A DNA stretch of 64,000 nucleotides from NCBI GenBank assembly GCA_036557185.1, contig DATBHZ010000049.1, positions 19,126 to 83,125 on the forward strand, in the 5' to 3' direction. Shown here piece by piece: positions 34,584 through 44,644 of this stretch (positions within the stretch are counted from its first letter, which is position 1; every line of letters starts with the position of its first letter). The notes below the pieces were generated by a model. The model was not told the DNA's origin, did not search any database, and saw only the letters and a program-made list of their open reading frames with translations. Position numbers and translations under genes: made by a program. Source of the DNA: DATBHZ01 sp036557185. GTDB taxonomy: Bacteria > Actinomycetota > Acidimicrobiia > IMCC26256 > JAENVU01.

Positions 34584-35039
34584 ATGCCCTCACCGACGAC
34601 GCTGAGGCTCCTGCCCGACGCCGAGCAGCACGAGCTGCTGGAAGCCACGCTCGAGCGCGTGAACAAAGCGTGCAACGGCGCGCGCACGCGCGCGCTCTCG
34701 AACGACGCCAAGGGACGGGAAGTGCGCGACCTCGTCAGGGAAGAGCTCGAGCGGTACAAGCTTCCCGCGACGTTCGTGACACCGTCCCTGGATCGGGTCA
34801 AGGCATCCCTCAACGGCCAGAAGTTCGGCACGTATCAGTCGCTGGTGTTCCCGGGCTCGGCGCTCAAGTGGCCAGCCACCGACCGGGTCACGCTGCCGAC
34901 CTCCTCCGGAAGGCGGACCGTCCGGGTCTACGTCGACCCCAGCAAGGGTGGCCTGCGGCCGCCCCTCGAGGGCAAGCCCGCGGCGCTCGTCTACCGCAAC
35001 GGGGAATTCGATCTCGTCGAGGCCGAAACACCCTCGTGA
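34584..35039 (+). CDS. Stand-alone TnpB/Cas12f-like N-terminal (WED-REC) protein without RuvC
   Basis: 151 residues. The opening PTTLRLLPDAEQHELLEAT followed by LERVNKACN closely resembles the first strand and helix of IS605-family TnpB (pattern LLPTPEQ..LL..TLERFN.ACN). The helical part (REVRDLVREELERYKLPATF, PSLDRVKASLNG) and the strands (SLVFPGSALKWPATDRVTLP, GRRTVRVYVD, GKPAALVYRNGEFDLVEAE) follow TnpB up to the point where RuvC-I would begin. No RuvC motif or zinc ribbon exists; the next gene takes over. The frame is intact, and the stop overlaps the phosphatase GTG (GTGA). A relic or a domesticated nucleic-acid-binding protein are both possible. An ATG at 34575 is an alternative start. 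Confidence 0.7.
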   Translation: MPSPTTLRLLPDAEQHELLEATLERVNKACNGARTRALSNDAKGREVRDLVREELERYKLPATFVTPSLDRVKASLNGQKFGTYQSLVFPGSALKWPATDRVTLPTSSGRRTVRVYVDPSKGGLRPPLEGKPAALVYRNGEFDLVEAETPS

Positions 35040-35623
35040 CCCGCCTGCTGCTCGTCCGTCACGGCGAGTCCGAATGGAACGCGGAGGGGCGCTGGCAAGG
35101 GCATGCGGACCCGCCGCTCACGCGGCTGGGGGAGACCCAGGCCGAAGCCGCGGTCCTCCCGTTCCCCGTCTCCGCGATCTGGTCCTCGCCGCTCGTCCGC
35201 GCCCGCCGGACGGCGGAGATCATCGGCGGTGTCATCGGTATCGAGGCGCACGTCGACGCTCGGCTGCAGGAGCGGGACGCCGGAGATTGGACGGGTCTGA
35301 CGCGCGCCGAGATCGACGAGCGTTGGCCGGGCTACCTCGCGCGTCGCATGCGTCCCGACAACTTCGAGCCGGACCCGCCGATTGCAGCACGCGCCCTCGA
35401 GGTGCTGGACGAGATCGCGAGGCAGGGTTCCGACGGCGTGCTCGTCGTGAGCCACGGAGGGTTGATCAGGGTCGTCGAGCGGGTCTTCGACGCGCACGAT
35501 CCCCCGGTGCCGAACCTCGGCGGTCGCGAGCTCGTGCGTGATGGGGCCTCCTGGGTGATGGGCGAGCGCGTGCTGCTGCTGGACGGTCACCGTTTCGACG
35601 TCACGGTGACCGATCTGGTCTGA
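35036..35623 (+). CDS. Histidine phosphatase family protein (phosphoglycerate mutase-like)
   Basis: 195 residues. The phosphohistidine motif is LLLVRHGESEWNAEGRWQG at the N-terminus; the second arginine and acid lie in SSPLVRARRTAEII and QERDAGDWTGLT, and the final His in VVSHGGLIRVV. Members dephosphorylate sugar phosphates, alpha-ribazole phosphate and other metabolites; the substrate is undetermined. The GTG start overlaps the stop of the TnpB-like small protein, so the two are translationally coupled. Confidence 0.9.
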   Translation: MTRLLLVRHGESEWNAEGRWQGHADPPLTRLGETQAEAAVLPFPVSAIWSSPLVRARRTAEIIGGVIGIEAHVDARLQERDAGDWTGLTRAEIDERWPGYLARRMRPDNFEPDPPIAARALEVLDEIARQGSDGVLVVSHGGLIRVVERVFDAHDPPVPNLGGRELVRDGASWVMGERVLLLDGHRFDVTVTDLV

Positions 35624-35699
35624 GACGCCGCAGTCGGCGTCCCGAGCGGCGGCGGCGCAGGCTCACTAAACTGGTGAACCCCCAAAAGCCGGAGCTGCG

Positions 35700-38114
35700 T
35701 TGTCCGACGTCCAGAACACCGCCCACGGAGAGCACCGCGGCGCCGGGTCTGCCGGGTCCACCGGACCGGCCCGCGGGGCGGAAACTCGTGAGCTGCGCGA
35801 CGAGCGCGAGCCTGCCACCGAGATCGCCGTCGAGCAGTCGTACCTCGACGCTGTCTACGCGCGACTCGACGAGATGCGCCGCTCTGCCCAGAGTGTTGCG
35901 GACGCCTTCTCCGACGTGCGTGCGGGCGGGACCCATCAAGCGCGGCTCGAGCGCGACATCGCAGTCGAGACGACCCAGCGACGGCTCGCCGCGCTCGAGA
36001 TCGGTGACACGCCCCTGTGCTTCGGGCGTATCGATCAGCGCGACGGGGACCGGTTCTACGTCGGGCGGCTCGCGGTCGACGACGACGACCGCACCCCCCT
36101 GGTCATCGACTGGAGGGCGCCCGTGGCCGAGCCGTTCTACCGGGCGACCGCCGTCGAGCCGATGGGGGTCTTGCGGCGACGGCACCTGCTGACCCGCCGC
36201 GGCCGGGAGGTGATCGGCCTCGACGACGAGGTCTTCGACACCGACGCCGCACAGGACGCAGGGCTGGCGGTCATGGGGGAGGGGGCCCTGCTCGCAGCGC
36301 TCGAACGCCGCCGGACAGGCCGGATGTCCGACATCGTGGCGACCATCCAGGCCGAGCAGGACGCGGCCGTGCGCGCGGAGCTCCCCGGCGTCTTGGTCGT
36401 CGCCGGTGGTCCAGGCACCGGGAAGACCGCAGTCGCGCTGCACCGCGCCGCCTATCTCCTCTACACCTACCGGAAGCGGCTCGGCTCCCAAGGGGTGCTC
36501 CTCATCGGCCCGAGCTCGGTCTTCCTGCGGTACATCGAGCAGGTGCTCCCGAGCCTCGGCGAGCACGAGGTGCAGCTCGCGACGGTGACGGGGCTCAAGC
36601 CGGGTCTCGCGATCGATGCGCTCGAACACCCGAGGGTTGCCGCGCTCAAGGGGGACGACCGGATGGCGACGGTCGTGCGGCGCGCGCTCGACGACCGTGA
36701 GCACCCGCCGCGCCGCGACGTCGACCTCGACATCGACGGGCTGACCCTTCGGATCCGCAGGCGTGAGTGCCGGCGGGTGCTCGAGCGTGCGAAGCGGCGC
36801 CGCGGAACGCACAACGAGCGGCGCCCGCTCGTCGAGCGCATGATCCTCGATCGGCTCGTGGCGCGGTACCGCGAGCAGATGACGCGTACGCAGCGCGACG
36901 TGCTCGCGCTCGAGCACTTCGATGGCGACGAGGGCGCCGAGTACGACCCCGCGGTCGCCGCCGCGCTCGCGCGTGGTGAGGCCCCGCCGCCCGAATGGGA
37001 GCGTGAGCTCAGGTTCCGTCTTCGGCGTCACCCTTCTGTACGCGAGCTGCTCGAGCGCATGTGGCCCGTGCTCACGGGTGCGGAGCTGATCCACGATCTC
37101 TACAGCTTCGAGGGCCTGATCCGATCTGCCTCGAGCGGAGTGCTCACGGCCGAGGAGCAACGCATGCTGTACCGGTCGCGGGCGGCCGGCATCAACGAGG
37201 TTCCATGGACCGATGCCGACGTCGCGCTCGTCGACGAAGCCGACGCGGTGCTCGGACCGATCGAAGCGGCGCGCCCGCGCAAGCGCGGGCAACGCAACGC
37301 CGCGCGCCGGGAGGCGCTCGAGACGGCGTCGCGCGTCATGAACGAATACGGCCTCGGGGGCTACACGACCGCAGCCGAGCTCGCCGACCGGTACGCGGAC
37401 CGGTCGGGGATCGAGAACGGGGGGCCGCCCGAGCTCCGGACGTTCGGTCACGTCCTCGTCGACGAGGCGCAGGACCTCACGCCGATGCAATGGCGGATGC
37501 TCGCTCGCCGGTGCCCTACGGGCTCGATGACCCTCGTCGGGGACTTCGGGCAGGCGAGCCGTGCAGGTGCGGCGAGGGGTTGGAGCGAGGTCCTGCGGCT
37601 CCTCCCGAAGTTCGACGCGCCCCGCGAGATCACCCTTACCGTCAACTACCGGACGCCTTCCGAGATCATGGACGTCGCCAACCGGCTGCTGACCGTGGCG
37701 GCGCCCGGCGTCGAACCGTCACGATCCGTGCGCAGCACGGGGGCGGTCCCGAGCTTCGTCCGCACGGGCGGCCCGATCGTCGACACGGTCGCCGACCACG
37801 CCCGCCGGGCCGTCGCCTCGGGAGGGACGGTGGCGATCATCGCACCCGGTGCGCTCCACGCGGAGCTGGTCGAACGGCTCGCGGAGGTGGGTGCCGTCGC
37901 CGATAGCCCCGAAGCGCTCGACGCCCCGATCGCGGTGCTCGACCCGCTCGAAGCGAAAGGCCTCGAGTTCGATCACGTCATCGTGGTCGAGCCGGCGGAG
38001 CTCGTGCCTCCGGGGCCTGCGGGCCTTCGCACGCTGTACGTGTCACTCACGCGCGCGACGCAGACGCTCACCGTGATCCACCGGGCTCCGCTGCCCGAGG
38101 CGCTCGCTTCGTGA
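35700..38114 (+). CDS. helD: HelD-like RNA polymerase-recycling helicase
   Basis: A UvrD/PcrA-related superfamily 1 ATPase that, in Bacillus and mycobacteria, pulls RNA polymerase off nucleic acid. 804 residues from a TTG at 35700 preceded by GGAG. An N-terminal coiled region (YLDAVYARLDEMRRSAQSVA) matches the secondary-channel arm. Walker A is GGPGTGKT at 236-243, motif II is VDEAQDLTPMQWRML, and motif VI is LYVSLTRATQTLTV. The HelD-type insertion separates the two ATPase halves. No rRNA genes or RNA polymerase genes are nearby. Confidence 0.9.
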   Translation: MSDVQNTAHGEHRGAGSAGSTGPARGAETRELRDEREPATEIAVEQSYLDAVYARLDEMRRSAQSVADAFSDVRAGGTHQARLERDIAVETTQRRLAALEIGDTPLCFGRIDQRDGDRFYVGRLAVDDDDRTPLVIDWRAPVAEPFYRATAVEPMGVLRRRHLLTRRGREVIGLDDEVFDTDAAQDAGLAVMGEGALLAALERRRTGRMSDIVATIQAEQDAAVRAELPGVLVVAGGPGTGKTAVALHRAAYLLYTYRKRLGSQGVLLIGPSSVFLRYIEQVLPSLGEHEVQLATVTGLKPGLAIDALEHPRVAALKGDDRMATVVRRALDDREHPPRRDVDLDIDGLTLRIRRRECRRVLERAKRRRGTHNERRPLVERMILDRLVARYREQMTRTQRDVLALEHFDGDEGAEYDPAVAAALARGEAPPPEWERELRFRLRRHPSVRELLERMWPVLTGAELIHDLYSFEGLIRSASSGVLTAEEQRMLYRSRAAGINEVPWTDADVALVDEADAVLGPIEAARPRKRGQRNAARREALETASRVMNEYGLGGYTTAAELADRYADRSGIENGGPPELRTFGHVLVDEAQDLTPMQWRMLARRCPTGSMTLVGDFGQASRAGAARGWSEVLRLLPKFDAPREITLTVNYRTPSEIMDVANRLLTVAAPGVEPSRSVRSTGAVPSFVRTGGPIVDTVADHARRAVASGGTVAIIAPGALHAELVERLAEVGAVADSPEALDAPIAVLDPLEAKGLEFDHVIVVEPAELVPPGPAGLRTLYVSLTRATQTLTVIHRAPLPEALAS

Positions 38115-38140
38115 TCTTTCCGAGTCGGTAGCGTGGTCGG

Positions 38141-39961
38141 ATGGCCACAACGGACATAGCAGACGCAGACCTCACCGCCGCCGACGTCGCCTGGGACCTC
38201 GAGCCCCTGGTCGACGGCCGTGGAGCGTCCGGGATCGATGCACTGGTGGCGACCGCCGAAAAGCTCGCCACGGGACTGGAGCAATACCGGGGCCGCATCG
38301 CCGAGCTCGACGCGAGCGGCATCGCCGGCGTCATGCGCGAGATGGCGCAGCTCGAGGACGCGTTGGGACGCGCCGGGTCCTACGCCGGGCTCCGGTTCGC
38401 GGTCGACACCGCCGACGCCGACCGCGCTGCCCTGATGCAGCGCGTCGAGGAGCAATCGACGGCGATCGGGACCCGCGTGATCTTCTTCGAGCTCGAGTGG
38501 GCAGCCCTGCCCGACGAGCGGGTCGACGCCATCCTCGCAGGCGACCAGCTCGAGTTCTGCCGGCACTACCTGCGGTCGGCCCGCCGATACCGTCCACACT
38601 TCTTGACGGAACCGGAAGAGAAGATCCTCGTGGAGAAGTCGGTGACCGGAGCCTCGGCATGGTCGCGGCTCTTCGACGAGCTGACTTCCGCGATCACGAT
38701 CGACCTCGACGGCCAGACGCTCGCCCTCGAGCAGGGCCTCACGCAGCTCGCCTCGCCCGACCGCGAGCTGCGCCGGCGGGCGGCCTCGGCCGTGACCGAA
38801 GGCCTGGCACCCGGGATTCGGACGCGTGCATTCGTCTTCAACACGCTCATGGCCGACAAGACCACCGACGACCGCTTGCGCTCGTTCAGCGGGTGGTTGC
38901 AGAGCCGCAACCTCGCCAACGAGGCGAGCGACGAATCGGTGCAGGCGCTCGTCGACGCGGTGCAGGGCCGTTACGACATCCCGCAGAGGTGGTACAAGCT
39001 GAAGGCACAGCTCCTCGGTCTCGAGCGGCTCGCCGACTACGACCGCATGGCCTCGGTCGCGTCGTCCGACGAGCAGTTCGGCTGGAGCGAGTCCAAGGAG
39101 ATCGTGCTCGACGCGTACGCCTCGTTCTCGCCGACGCTCGCCGATACGGCGAAGAGGTTCTTCGACGAGTCCTGGATCGACGCCCCGGTCCGCGCGGGGA
39201 AGCGGCCCGGCGCGTTCTGCTCGTACACCGTTCCCGACGTCCACCCGTACGTGCTGCTCAACTGGACGTCGCGGCGGCGCGATGTGCTGACCCTCGCGCA
39301 CGAGCTCGGGCACGGCCTCCACGCGTATCTGGCGCGCGACCAGGGCGTGTTCCACCAGAGCACGCCGCTGACACTCGCCGAGACGGCATCCGTCTTCGGC
39401 GAGACTGTCACCTTCGGACGCCTGCTGGCGGCGACGCCGGACCCGGACAGCAGGCTCGCCCTGCTCGCCGAGAGCCTCGAAGGCCAGATCGCCACCGTGT
39501 TCCGCCAGGTCGCGATGAACCGCTTCGAGGACGCCGTGCACCATCACCGCCGTGAGATCGGCGAGCTCTCGATCGACGACTTCAATGGCGCGTGGACGGC
39601 GACGCAGCGCGCCATGCTCGGCGATGCAGTCGAGCTCACCGAGGGCTACAGCACGTGGTGGTCGTACGTCCCGCACTTCATCGGCGTGCCGGGCTACGTC
39701 TACGCCTACGCGTACGGCCAGCTGCTCGCGCTCTCGGTCTACAAACGCTACGAGGAGCGCGGCGCCGACTTCGTGCCGGCCTACCTGGAGCTGCTCGGGC
39801 GCGGCGGTTCCGCGCCTCCGGAGGAGCTCGGGCGGATCGTCGACTGCGACTTGGCCGATCCGGCGTTCTGGGTCGGCGGGCTGGCGATCGTGGAGCAGCA
39901 GCTCGAGGACGCCGAAGCGGCGGCGCTGGCGACCGGGCGGATCAGCATGCCGGCGCCCTGA
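38141..39961 (+). CDS. pepF: M3-family oligoendopeptidase F
   Basis: 606 residues. The zinc motif LAHELGHGLHAYL has His387, Glu388 and His391, with the downstream Glu ligand in TLAETASVFGE. Preceding motifs such as RPGAFCSYTVPDVHPYVLLNW are characteristic of PepF. It degrades short peptides in the cytoplasm. The next gene on the opposite strand is also a peptidase-family protein, and an oligopeptide transporter lies about 7 kb downstream. Confidence 0.92.
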   Translation: MATTDIADADLTAADVAWDLEPLVDGRGASGIDALVATAEKLATGLEQYRGRIAELDASGIAGVMREMAQLEDALGRAGSYAGLRFAVDTADADRAALMQRVEEQSTAIGTRVIFFELEWAALPDERVDAILAGDQLEFCRHYLRSARRYRPHFLTEPEEKILVEKSVTGASAWSRLFDELTSAITIDLDGQTLALEQGLTQLASPDRELRRRAASAVTEGLAPGIRTRAFVFNTLMADKTTDDRLRSFSGWLQSRNLANEASDESVQALVDAVQGRYDIPQRWYKLKAQLLGLERLADYDRMASVASSDEQFGWSESKEIVLDAYASFSPTLADTAKRFFDESWIDAPVRAGKRPGAFCSYTVPDVHPYVLLNWTSRRRDVLTLAHELGHGLHAYLARDQGVFHQSTPLTLAETASVFGETVTFGRLLAATPDPDSRLALLAESLEGQIATVFRQVAMNRFEDAVHHHRREIGELSIDDFNGAWTATQRAMLGDAVELTEGYSTWWSYVPHFIGVPGYVYAYAYGQLLALSVYKRYEERGADFVPAYLELLGRGGSAPPEELGRIVDCDLADPAFWVGGLAIVEQQLEDAEAAALATGRISMPAP

Positions 39962-39980
39962 GGGAGCGCGCAGAGCGTCT

Positions 39981-41663
39981 CTAGAACGCCTGCAGCTCGC
40001 GCCGGAGCTGGTCGAGCCCCATGCCACCGAGGTTCAGCGCGAACGTGTGCCATGCCTTGAGATCGAACTCGTCGCCGTGGCGACGCTTGGCGTCCTCGCG
40101 GCACTCGAGCCAGACGCGCTCGCCCACCTTGTAGGAGATCGCCTGGCCGGGCCATCCGAGGTACCGGTCGATCTCGCTCGCCATGAAGTCCGCCGGCATG
40201 CTCGCGTGCTCGATCGCGAACGGGAGCGCGAGCTCCGCGTTCCAGACCTCGCCGGGGTGATAGCGCTCGCGTTCGGGGATCGGGAGCTCGAGATGCATGC
40301 CGATGTCGATCACGACGCGCACCGCCCGCATGCTCTGCCCGCGCAGCATGCCCAGCTCGTAGTCGGGGTTGTCGAGGTAGCCGAGCTCGCCCATCAGGCG
40401 CTCCGCGTAGAGGGCCCAACCCTCGCCGTGACCGGAGACGAAGCCGAGCGTGCGTTGATACCTGCTGAGCTCGTCGGCGAGGTACCGCACCTGCGCGACC
40501 TGCAAGTGGTGGCCCGGGACTCCCTCGTGGTAGCAGGTCGACACCTCTCCCCAGATCGGGAAGCGTGTCTTGCCGAGGGTTGGGTACCACGTGCGACCGG
40601 GACGGGTGAAGTCCTCGGACGGGCCGGTGTAGTACATCGCCGCCGCACCGCCCGGCGGCGCGATCATCGCCTCGACCGTCTTGATCGGCTCGGCGATGTC
40701 GAAATGCGTGCCGTCGAGCTCGGCGATCGTTCGATCCATCAGGTCCTGCAGGAAGGCTCGGAGATTGCCCTCCCCTTCGATCACGCGCGCGGGGTCGGTC
40801 TCGAGCAGCTCGATGATCTTGGCCATCGGCTCTCCGGGCAGAATGCGCTCGCCCACCTCTCGCGCCGCGCGCTCGAGCCGGTGGAGCTCCTCCCAGCCCC
40901 ACTCGTAGGTCTCGCGCAGATCGAGGTCGGTGCCCGAGAAGAGCCGCGCGAGCACCGCGTACCGCTCGGGTCCGACCGCATCGTGTTCGGTGGCATACGG
41001 CGCGTACTCCTCGGTGAGGTAGCGCGCCAGCGAGGCATATGCCTCGGTCGCGCGCGCTGCACGCTCCTCGAGCGTCGTGCGCAGGCCGACGGCATCGGGA
41101 TGTTCCTCCGCGAGCCGGTCGACGAGCGTGTGGAAGAACGGGGCGACGCGCTGCCCCCCCGAACCCGACCAGACCTCTGCCTGCTTGATGCACCCGACCA
41201 CCTGGCGCTGCGCGGCAACGAGCCCGTTCGCGACCCCTTCCGTGAGCGCGGCCTGGTAGCTCGAGAGCGCTTCGGGCACCATGCCCACGCGCGCGGCGAC
41301 GACCTCCCAGTCGTCGACGGTCGCGCTCTTCATGATGTCGAAGACCCCGCGGACGTTCTGGACCGGGCTCGCGATGATGTTGAGGTCCCGCAGATGCTCC
41401 CCGAGCTCGTAAGCGTCGATCCCCACCTGCAACCGGTCGAGCATGACGTCGGCGGCCATGCGATCGCGCTCGGACTCGGCTCGTGTCGACCGCAGCGCAC
41501 GGATCGTGGCCCGGTCGTGGTCCGCCCGCTCCTCGGCCGCATCCGGCGAGTAGTCGGTGAGCTCGCTGTCGAACCCGTCGATCCCCTCGAACGTGGCGGC
41601 GATGGGATCGAGATGACCCAATCTGTCGACGTATTCGTCAGCGAGGTCGTAGACGGCAGACAC
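39981..41663 (-). CDS. DUF885-family putative metallopeptidase
   Basis: 560 residues, almost wholly helical. The zinc-peptidase-like motif is [11 protein letters not shown] near residue 370, followed by [17 protein letters not shown] with the probable third ligand Glu. This is the DUF885 pattern; members are annotated as peptidases but few have been assayed. The GTG at 41663 has AAGGAG closely upstream. It is divergent from fumC, whose start is 83 bases away. Confidence 0.85.
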   Translation of the reverse strand: MSAVYDLADEYVDRLGHLDPIAATFEGIDGFDSELTDYSPDAAEERADHDRATIRALRSTRAESERDRMAADVMLDRLQVGIDAYELGEHLRDLNIIASPVQNVRGVFDIMKSATVDDWEVVAARVGMVPEALSSYQAALTEGVANGLVAAQRQVVGCIKQAEVWSGSGGQRVAPFFHTLVDRLAEEHPDAVGLRTTLEERAARATEAYASLARYLTEEYAPYATEHDAVGPERYAVLARLFSGTDLDLRETYEWGWEELHRLERAAREVGERILPGEPMAKIIELLETDPARVIEGEGNLRAFLQDLMDRTIAELDGTHFDIAEPIKTVEAMIAPPGGAAAMYYTGPSEDFTRPGRTWYPTLGKTRFPIWGEVSTCYHEGVPGHHLQVAQVRYLADELSRYQRTLGFVSGHGEGWALYAERLMGELGYLDNPDYELGMLRGQSMRAVRVVIDIGMHLELPIPERERYHPGEVWNAELALPFAIEHASMPADFMASEIDRYLGWPGQAISYKVGERVWLECREDAKRRHGDEFDLKAWHTFALNLGGMGLDQLRRELQAF

Positions 41664-41746
41664 GCGCGCTCCTTCGGGTCGCGATCGACCGGGCGATCCT
41701 ATGGGACGATCACGTCCGATCCGCACGGTCGCGATACCGTCAGCTC

Positions 41747-43171
41747 ATGACCGACCCATCGAAAGATGCGAGCGCCGGCGGCGCGTCCACCCGGACGGAG
41801 TCGGACAGCATGGGCGCCATCGAGGTTCGGAGCGATCGGTACTGGGGCGCGCAAACGGAGCGGTCGTTGCACCACTTCTCGGTCGCGGACGATCGGATGC
41901 CGGCCCCCGTGATTCGCGCGATGGGGACGTTGAAGAAGGCGTCCGCGCTCGTCAACCGCGACCTGGGCAAGCTCGGCGACCGCGAGTGCGAGCTCATCGT
42001 GGCGGCATCCGACGAGGTCATCGACGGCACGCTGGCAGACCATTTCCCGCTCTACGTCTGGCAGACGGGGTCGGGCACCCAGACGAACATGAACGTCAAC
42101 GAGGTCATCGGGAACAGGGCGATCGAGCTCGCCGGCGGTGAGATGGGATCGAAGAAGCCGATCCATCCCAACGACCACGTGAACATGTCGCAGTCGTCCA
42201 ACGACACGTTCCCGACGGCGATGAACATCGCCGCCGTCGAGGAGGTCGAGCACCGCCTGATCCCGTCCGTGACGGAGCTGCGCGACGCGCTCGCGGCCAA
42301 GTCCGCCCAGTTCGACGGGATCGTGAAGATCGGGCGCACGCATCTGCAGGACGCCGTGCCCTTGACGCTCGGCCAAGAGTTCTCCGGTTACGTGTCGCAG
42401 CTCGACGCCGACGTCGCGCGCCTGCGGATCGCCGCGGAGGGGTTGTACCAGCTCGCGATCGGCGGGACCGCCGTCGGTACGGGGCTGAACACGCACCCGG
42501 AGTTCGCAACGCGAGCCGCCTCCAAGATCGCGGAATTGACCGGCCTCCCGTTCACGAGCGCGACCAACAAGTTCGCGGCGCTCGCCGCACACGACGACCT
42601 CGTCTTCGCGAGCGGAGCCGTCCGCACGCTCGCCGTGAGTCTCATGAAGATCGCGAACGACGTCCGCTGGCTCGGCTCGGGCCCGCGTGCGGGGATCGGC
42701 GAGCTGCTGCTCCCCGAGAACGAGCCGGGGTCGTCGATCATGCCCGGGACGGTGAACCCGACACAGTCGGAAGCCATGACGATGGTCTGCGTGCAAGTGC
42801 TCGCGAACGACACCGCGGTGGCAACGGCGGGCTCGATGGGCAACTTCGAGCTCAACGTGTTCAAGCCGGTGATGATCTTCAACTTCTTGCACTCGATCGA
42901 TCTGCTCACCGATGCGTGCGCCAACTTCCGCGAGTTCTGCGTCGACGGCCTCGAAGCGAACCTCGCCAAGATCAAGGAGTACGTCGACGAGTCGCTGATG
43001 GTCGTCACGGCGCTGAACCCGATCATCGGCTACGACCGAGCGGCGGCCATCGCCAAGAAGGCACACAAGGACGGCACGACCCTGCGCACGGCCGCGCTCG
43101 AGCTCGGTGAGCTCACCGCCGAGGAGTTCGATCAGGCGGTCCGCCCCGAGGACATGACCTCGCCGAAGTAG
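41747..43171 (+). CDS. fumC: Class II fumarate hydratase with an altered signature lysine
   Basis: Interconverts fumarate and malate in the TCA cycle. 474 residues with [17 protein letters not shown] (substrate Thr), [40 protein letters not shown] (catalytic His199), and the mobile loop [17 protein letters not shown] with catalytic Ser329. In this last motif the family signature GSSxMPxKxN carries Lys, whereas here codon 42749-42751 is ACG, giving Thr335. That Lys contacts substrate in E. coli FumC, so activity may be changed or the base may be an error. Everything else looks intact. Confidence 0.9.
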   Translation: MTDPSKDASAGGASTRTESDSMGAIEVRSDRYWGAQTERSLHHFSVADDRMPAPVIRAMGTLKKASALVNRDLGKLGDRECELIVAASDEVIDGTLADHFPLYVWQTGSGTQTNMNVNEVIGNRAIELAGGEMGSKKPIHPNDHVNMSQSSNDTFPTAMNIAAVEEVEHRLIPSVTELRDALAAKSAQFDGIVKIGRTHLQDAVPLTLGQEFSGYVSQLDADVARLRIAAEGLYQLAIGGTAVGTGLNTHPEFATRAASKIAELTGLPFTSATNKFAALAAHDDLVFASGAVRTLAVSLMKIANDVRWLGSGPRAGIGELLLPENEPGSSIMPGTVNPTQSEAMTMVCVQVLANDTAVATAGSMGNFELNVFKPVMIFNFLHSIDLLTDACANFREFCVDGLEANLAKIKEYVDESLMVVTALNPIIGYDRAAAIAKKAHKDGTTLRTAALELGELTAEEFDQAVRPEDMTSPK

Positions 43172-43219
43172 GCGAGCAGACGCAAGCCCCCACGGGCACG
43201 AGCGCGGGAGACTGCAGCG

Positions 43220-44002
43220 GTGCAGGTGCGCGGAGCACGGGCGATCGTGACGGGCGGCTCGCAGGGCATCGGGCTCGAGACGGCGCGTCTGCTCGCGAGC
43301 AAGGGTGCACGGTTGTCGATCGTCGCCCGCGATCCCGCGAAGCTTCGGGCAGCGGCGGCTTCCATCGGTGGAGACGTCGCGACGGCAGCCGCCGACGTGA
43401 CCGACGCGCCCGCCTTGCACGATGCGATCGCCGGTCTCGGACCCTGCGACCTGCTCGTCGCCTCGGCGGGAGCCGCGCATCCCGGGTACTTCGAGCAGCT
43501 CCCGCTCGACGTCTTCCGCGAGCAGGTCGAGCTCGACTACTTCGGGACGCTCCACGCCGTGCGCCGTGTGCTCCCCGGCATGCTCGAGCGCGGCAGCGGC
43601 GGCCTCGTGGGCATCGCATCCGCGGCAGCGCTCGTCGGCGTGTTCGGCTACGGCGCGTACGCGCCCGCGAAGTGGGCCGTCCGAGGGCTCATGGAGACGT
43701 TGCACGCCGAGTACGCCCACAGGGGGATCTACGCGGCGTGCGCGTTCCCTCCCGACACGCTGACACCCGGATTCGAGCAGGAGAACACGATCAAGCCACC
43801 GGAGACCGCGCGGGTCTCGGCGAGCGTGAAGCCGCGCACGGCTGAGGTGGTGGCGGCCGCGATCGTCAAGGGCATCGAACGCGGCCGCCACGTGATCACC
43901 GCTGATCCCCAGACGGCCTTCCTCGCGAACGGCGGGGCAGCCGCCCGGTCGATCGCCTATTGGCAGATGGCGCGGGATCTGCGCCCCGACGGGCCGCTAT
44001 AG
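43220..44002 (+). CDS. SDR resembling 3-ketodihydrosphingosine reductase
   Basis: 260 residues. Cofactor motif AIVTGGSQGIGLETARLLAS; active-site Ser in GIASAAALVGVFGYGAYAPAKWAVRG with YxxxK. The segments LVASAGAAHPGYFEQLPLDV and ACAFPPDTLTPGFEQEN parallel the eukaryotic KDSR family more than FabG. It may reduce a 3-keto lipid, but no serine palmitoyltransferase is in the window. GTG start. Confidence 0.8.
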   Translation: MQVRGARAIVTGGSQGIGLETARLLASKGARLSIVARDPAKLRAAAASIGGDVATAAADVTDAPALHDAIAGLGPCDLLVASAGAAHPGYFEQLPLDVFREQVELDYFGTLHAVRRVLPGMLERGSGGLVGIASAAALVGVFGYGAYAPAKWAVRGLMETLHAEYAHRGIYAACAFPPDTLTPGFEQENTIKPPETARVSASVKPRTAEVVAAAIVKGIERGRHVITADPQTAFLANGGAAARSIAYWQMARDLRPDGPL

Positions 44003-44033
44003 GCTCCCCGAAAACGTCTGGAAGGATTCGGTC

Positions 44034-44522
44034 ATGGCTCTCTACGACGTGCCCGTGAAGTCGCTCGAAGGTGATTCGGCGTCGCTCGCGGACTACAAGG
44101 ACAAGGCGCTCCTGATCGTCAACGTCGCCTCCTTCTGCGGCCTCACTCCGCAATACGAAGGGCTCCAGAAGCTGCACGAAACCTACGGCTCGCGTGGCTT
44201 CGAGGTCCTCGGCTTCCCGTGCAACCAGTTCCTCGAGCAGGAGCCGGGCACGCCCGAGGAGATCCGGGAGTTCTGCACGACGAGCTACGGGGTCACGTTC
44301 CCGCTCTTCGCGAAGCTCGAGGTCAACGGGGAGGGGCAGCACCCGCTCTACGAGCAGCTCAACGCGACCCCGGACGCCGAGGGCTACACCGGCGACATCC
44401 GGTGGAACTTCGAGAAGTTCCTCATCAGCCCCAGCGGAGAGATCGTGGGCCGTTTCAACCCCACGGTCACGCCGGAGGATCCGGCGCTCGTCGGGGCCAT
44501 CGAAGAGCAGCTGCCCGGCTGA
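44034..44522 (+). CDS. Glutathione peroxidase-family thiol peroxidase
   Basis: 162 residues. The peroxidatic Cys35 lies in NVASFCGLTPQY, Gln69 in NQFLEQEPG, and Trp124-Asn125 in WNFEKF, completing the catalytic tetrad. Cys63 and Cys81 are candidate resolving cysteines, so thioredoxin rather than glutathione is the likely reductant, as in other bacterial Cys-GPx. It removes peroxides in the cytosol. It starts 31 bases after the SDR stop. Confidence 0.93.
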   Translation: MALYDVPVKSLEGDSASLADYKDKALLIVNVASFCGLTPQYEGLQKLHETYGSRGFEVLGFPCNQFLEQEPGTPEEIREFCTTSYGVTFPLFAKLEVNGEGQHPLYEQLNATPDAEGYTGDIRWNFEKFLISPSGEIVGRFNPTVTPEDPALVGAIEEQLPG

Positions 44523-44644
44523 CCGGCGCAAACCCGGGCGGCCCGGTCGGGAATAGATGCCCTCTCAGCTGCGTTTTTCCAGTTCCGTAATCCTGTAATC
44601 AGCTGCCGGAGACGACCGGTGGCGCCCGAGAACTGGGGACGCAC

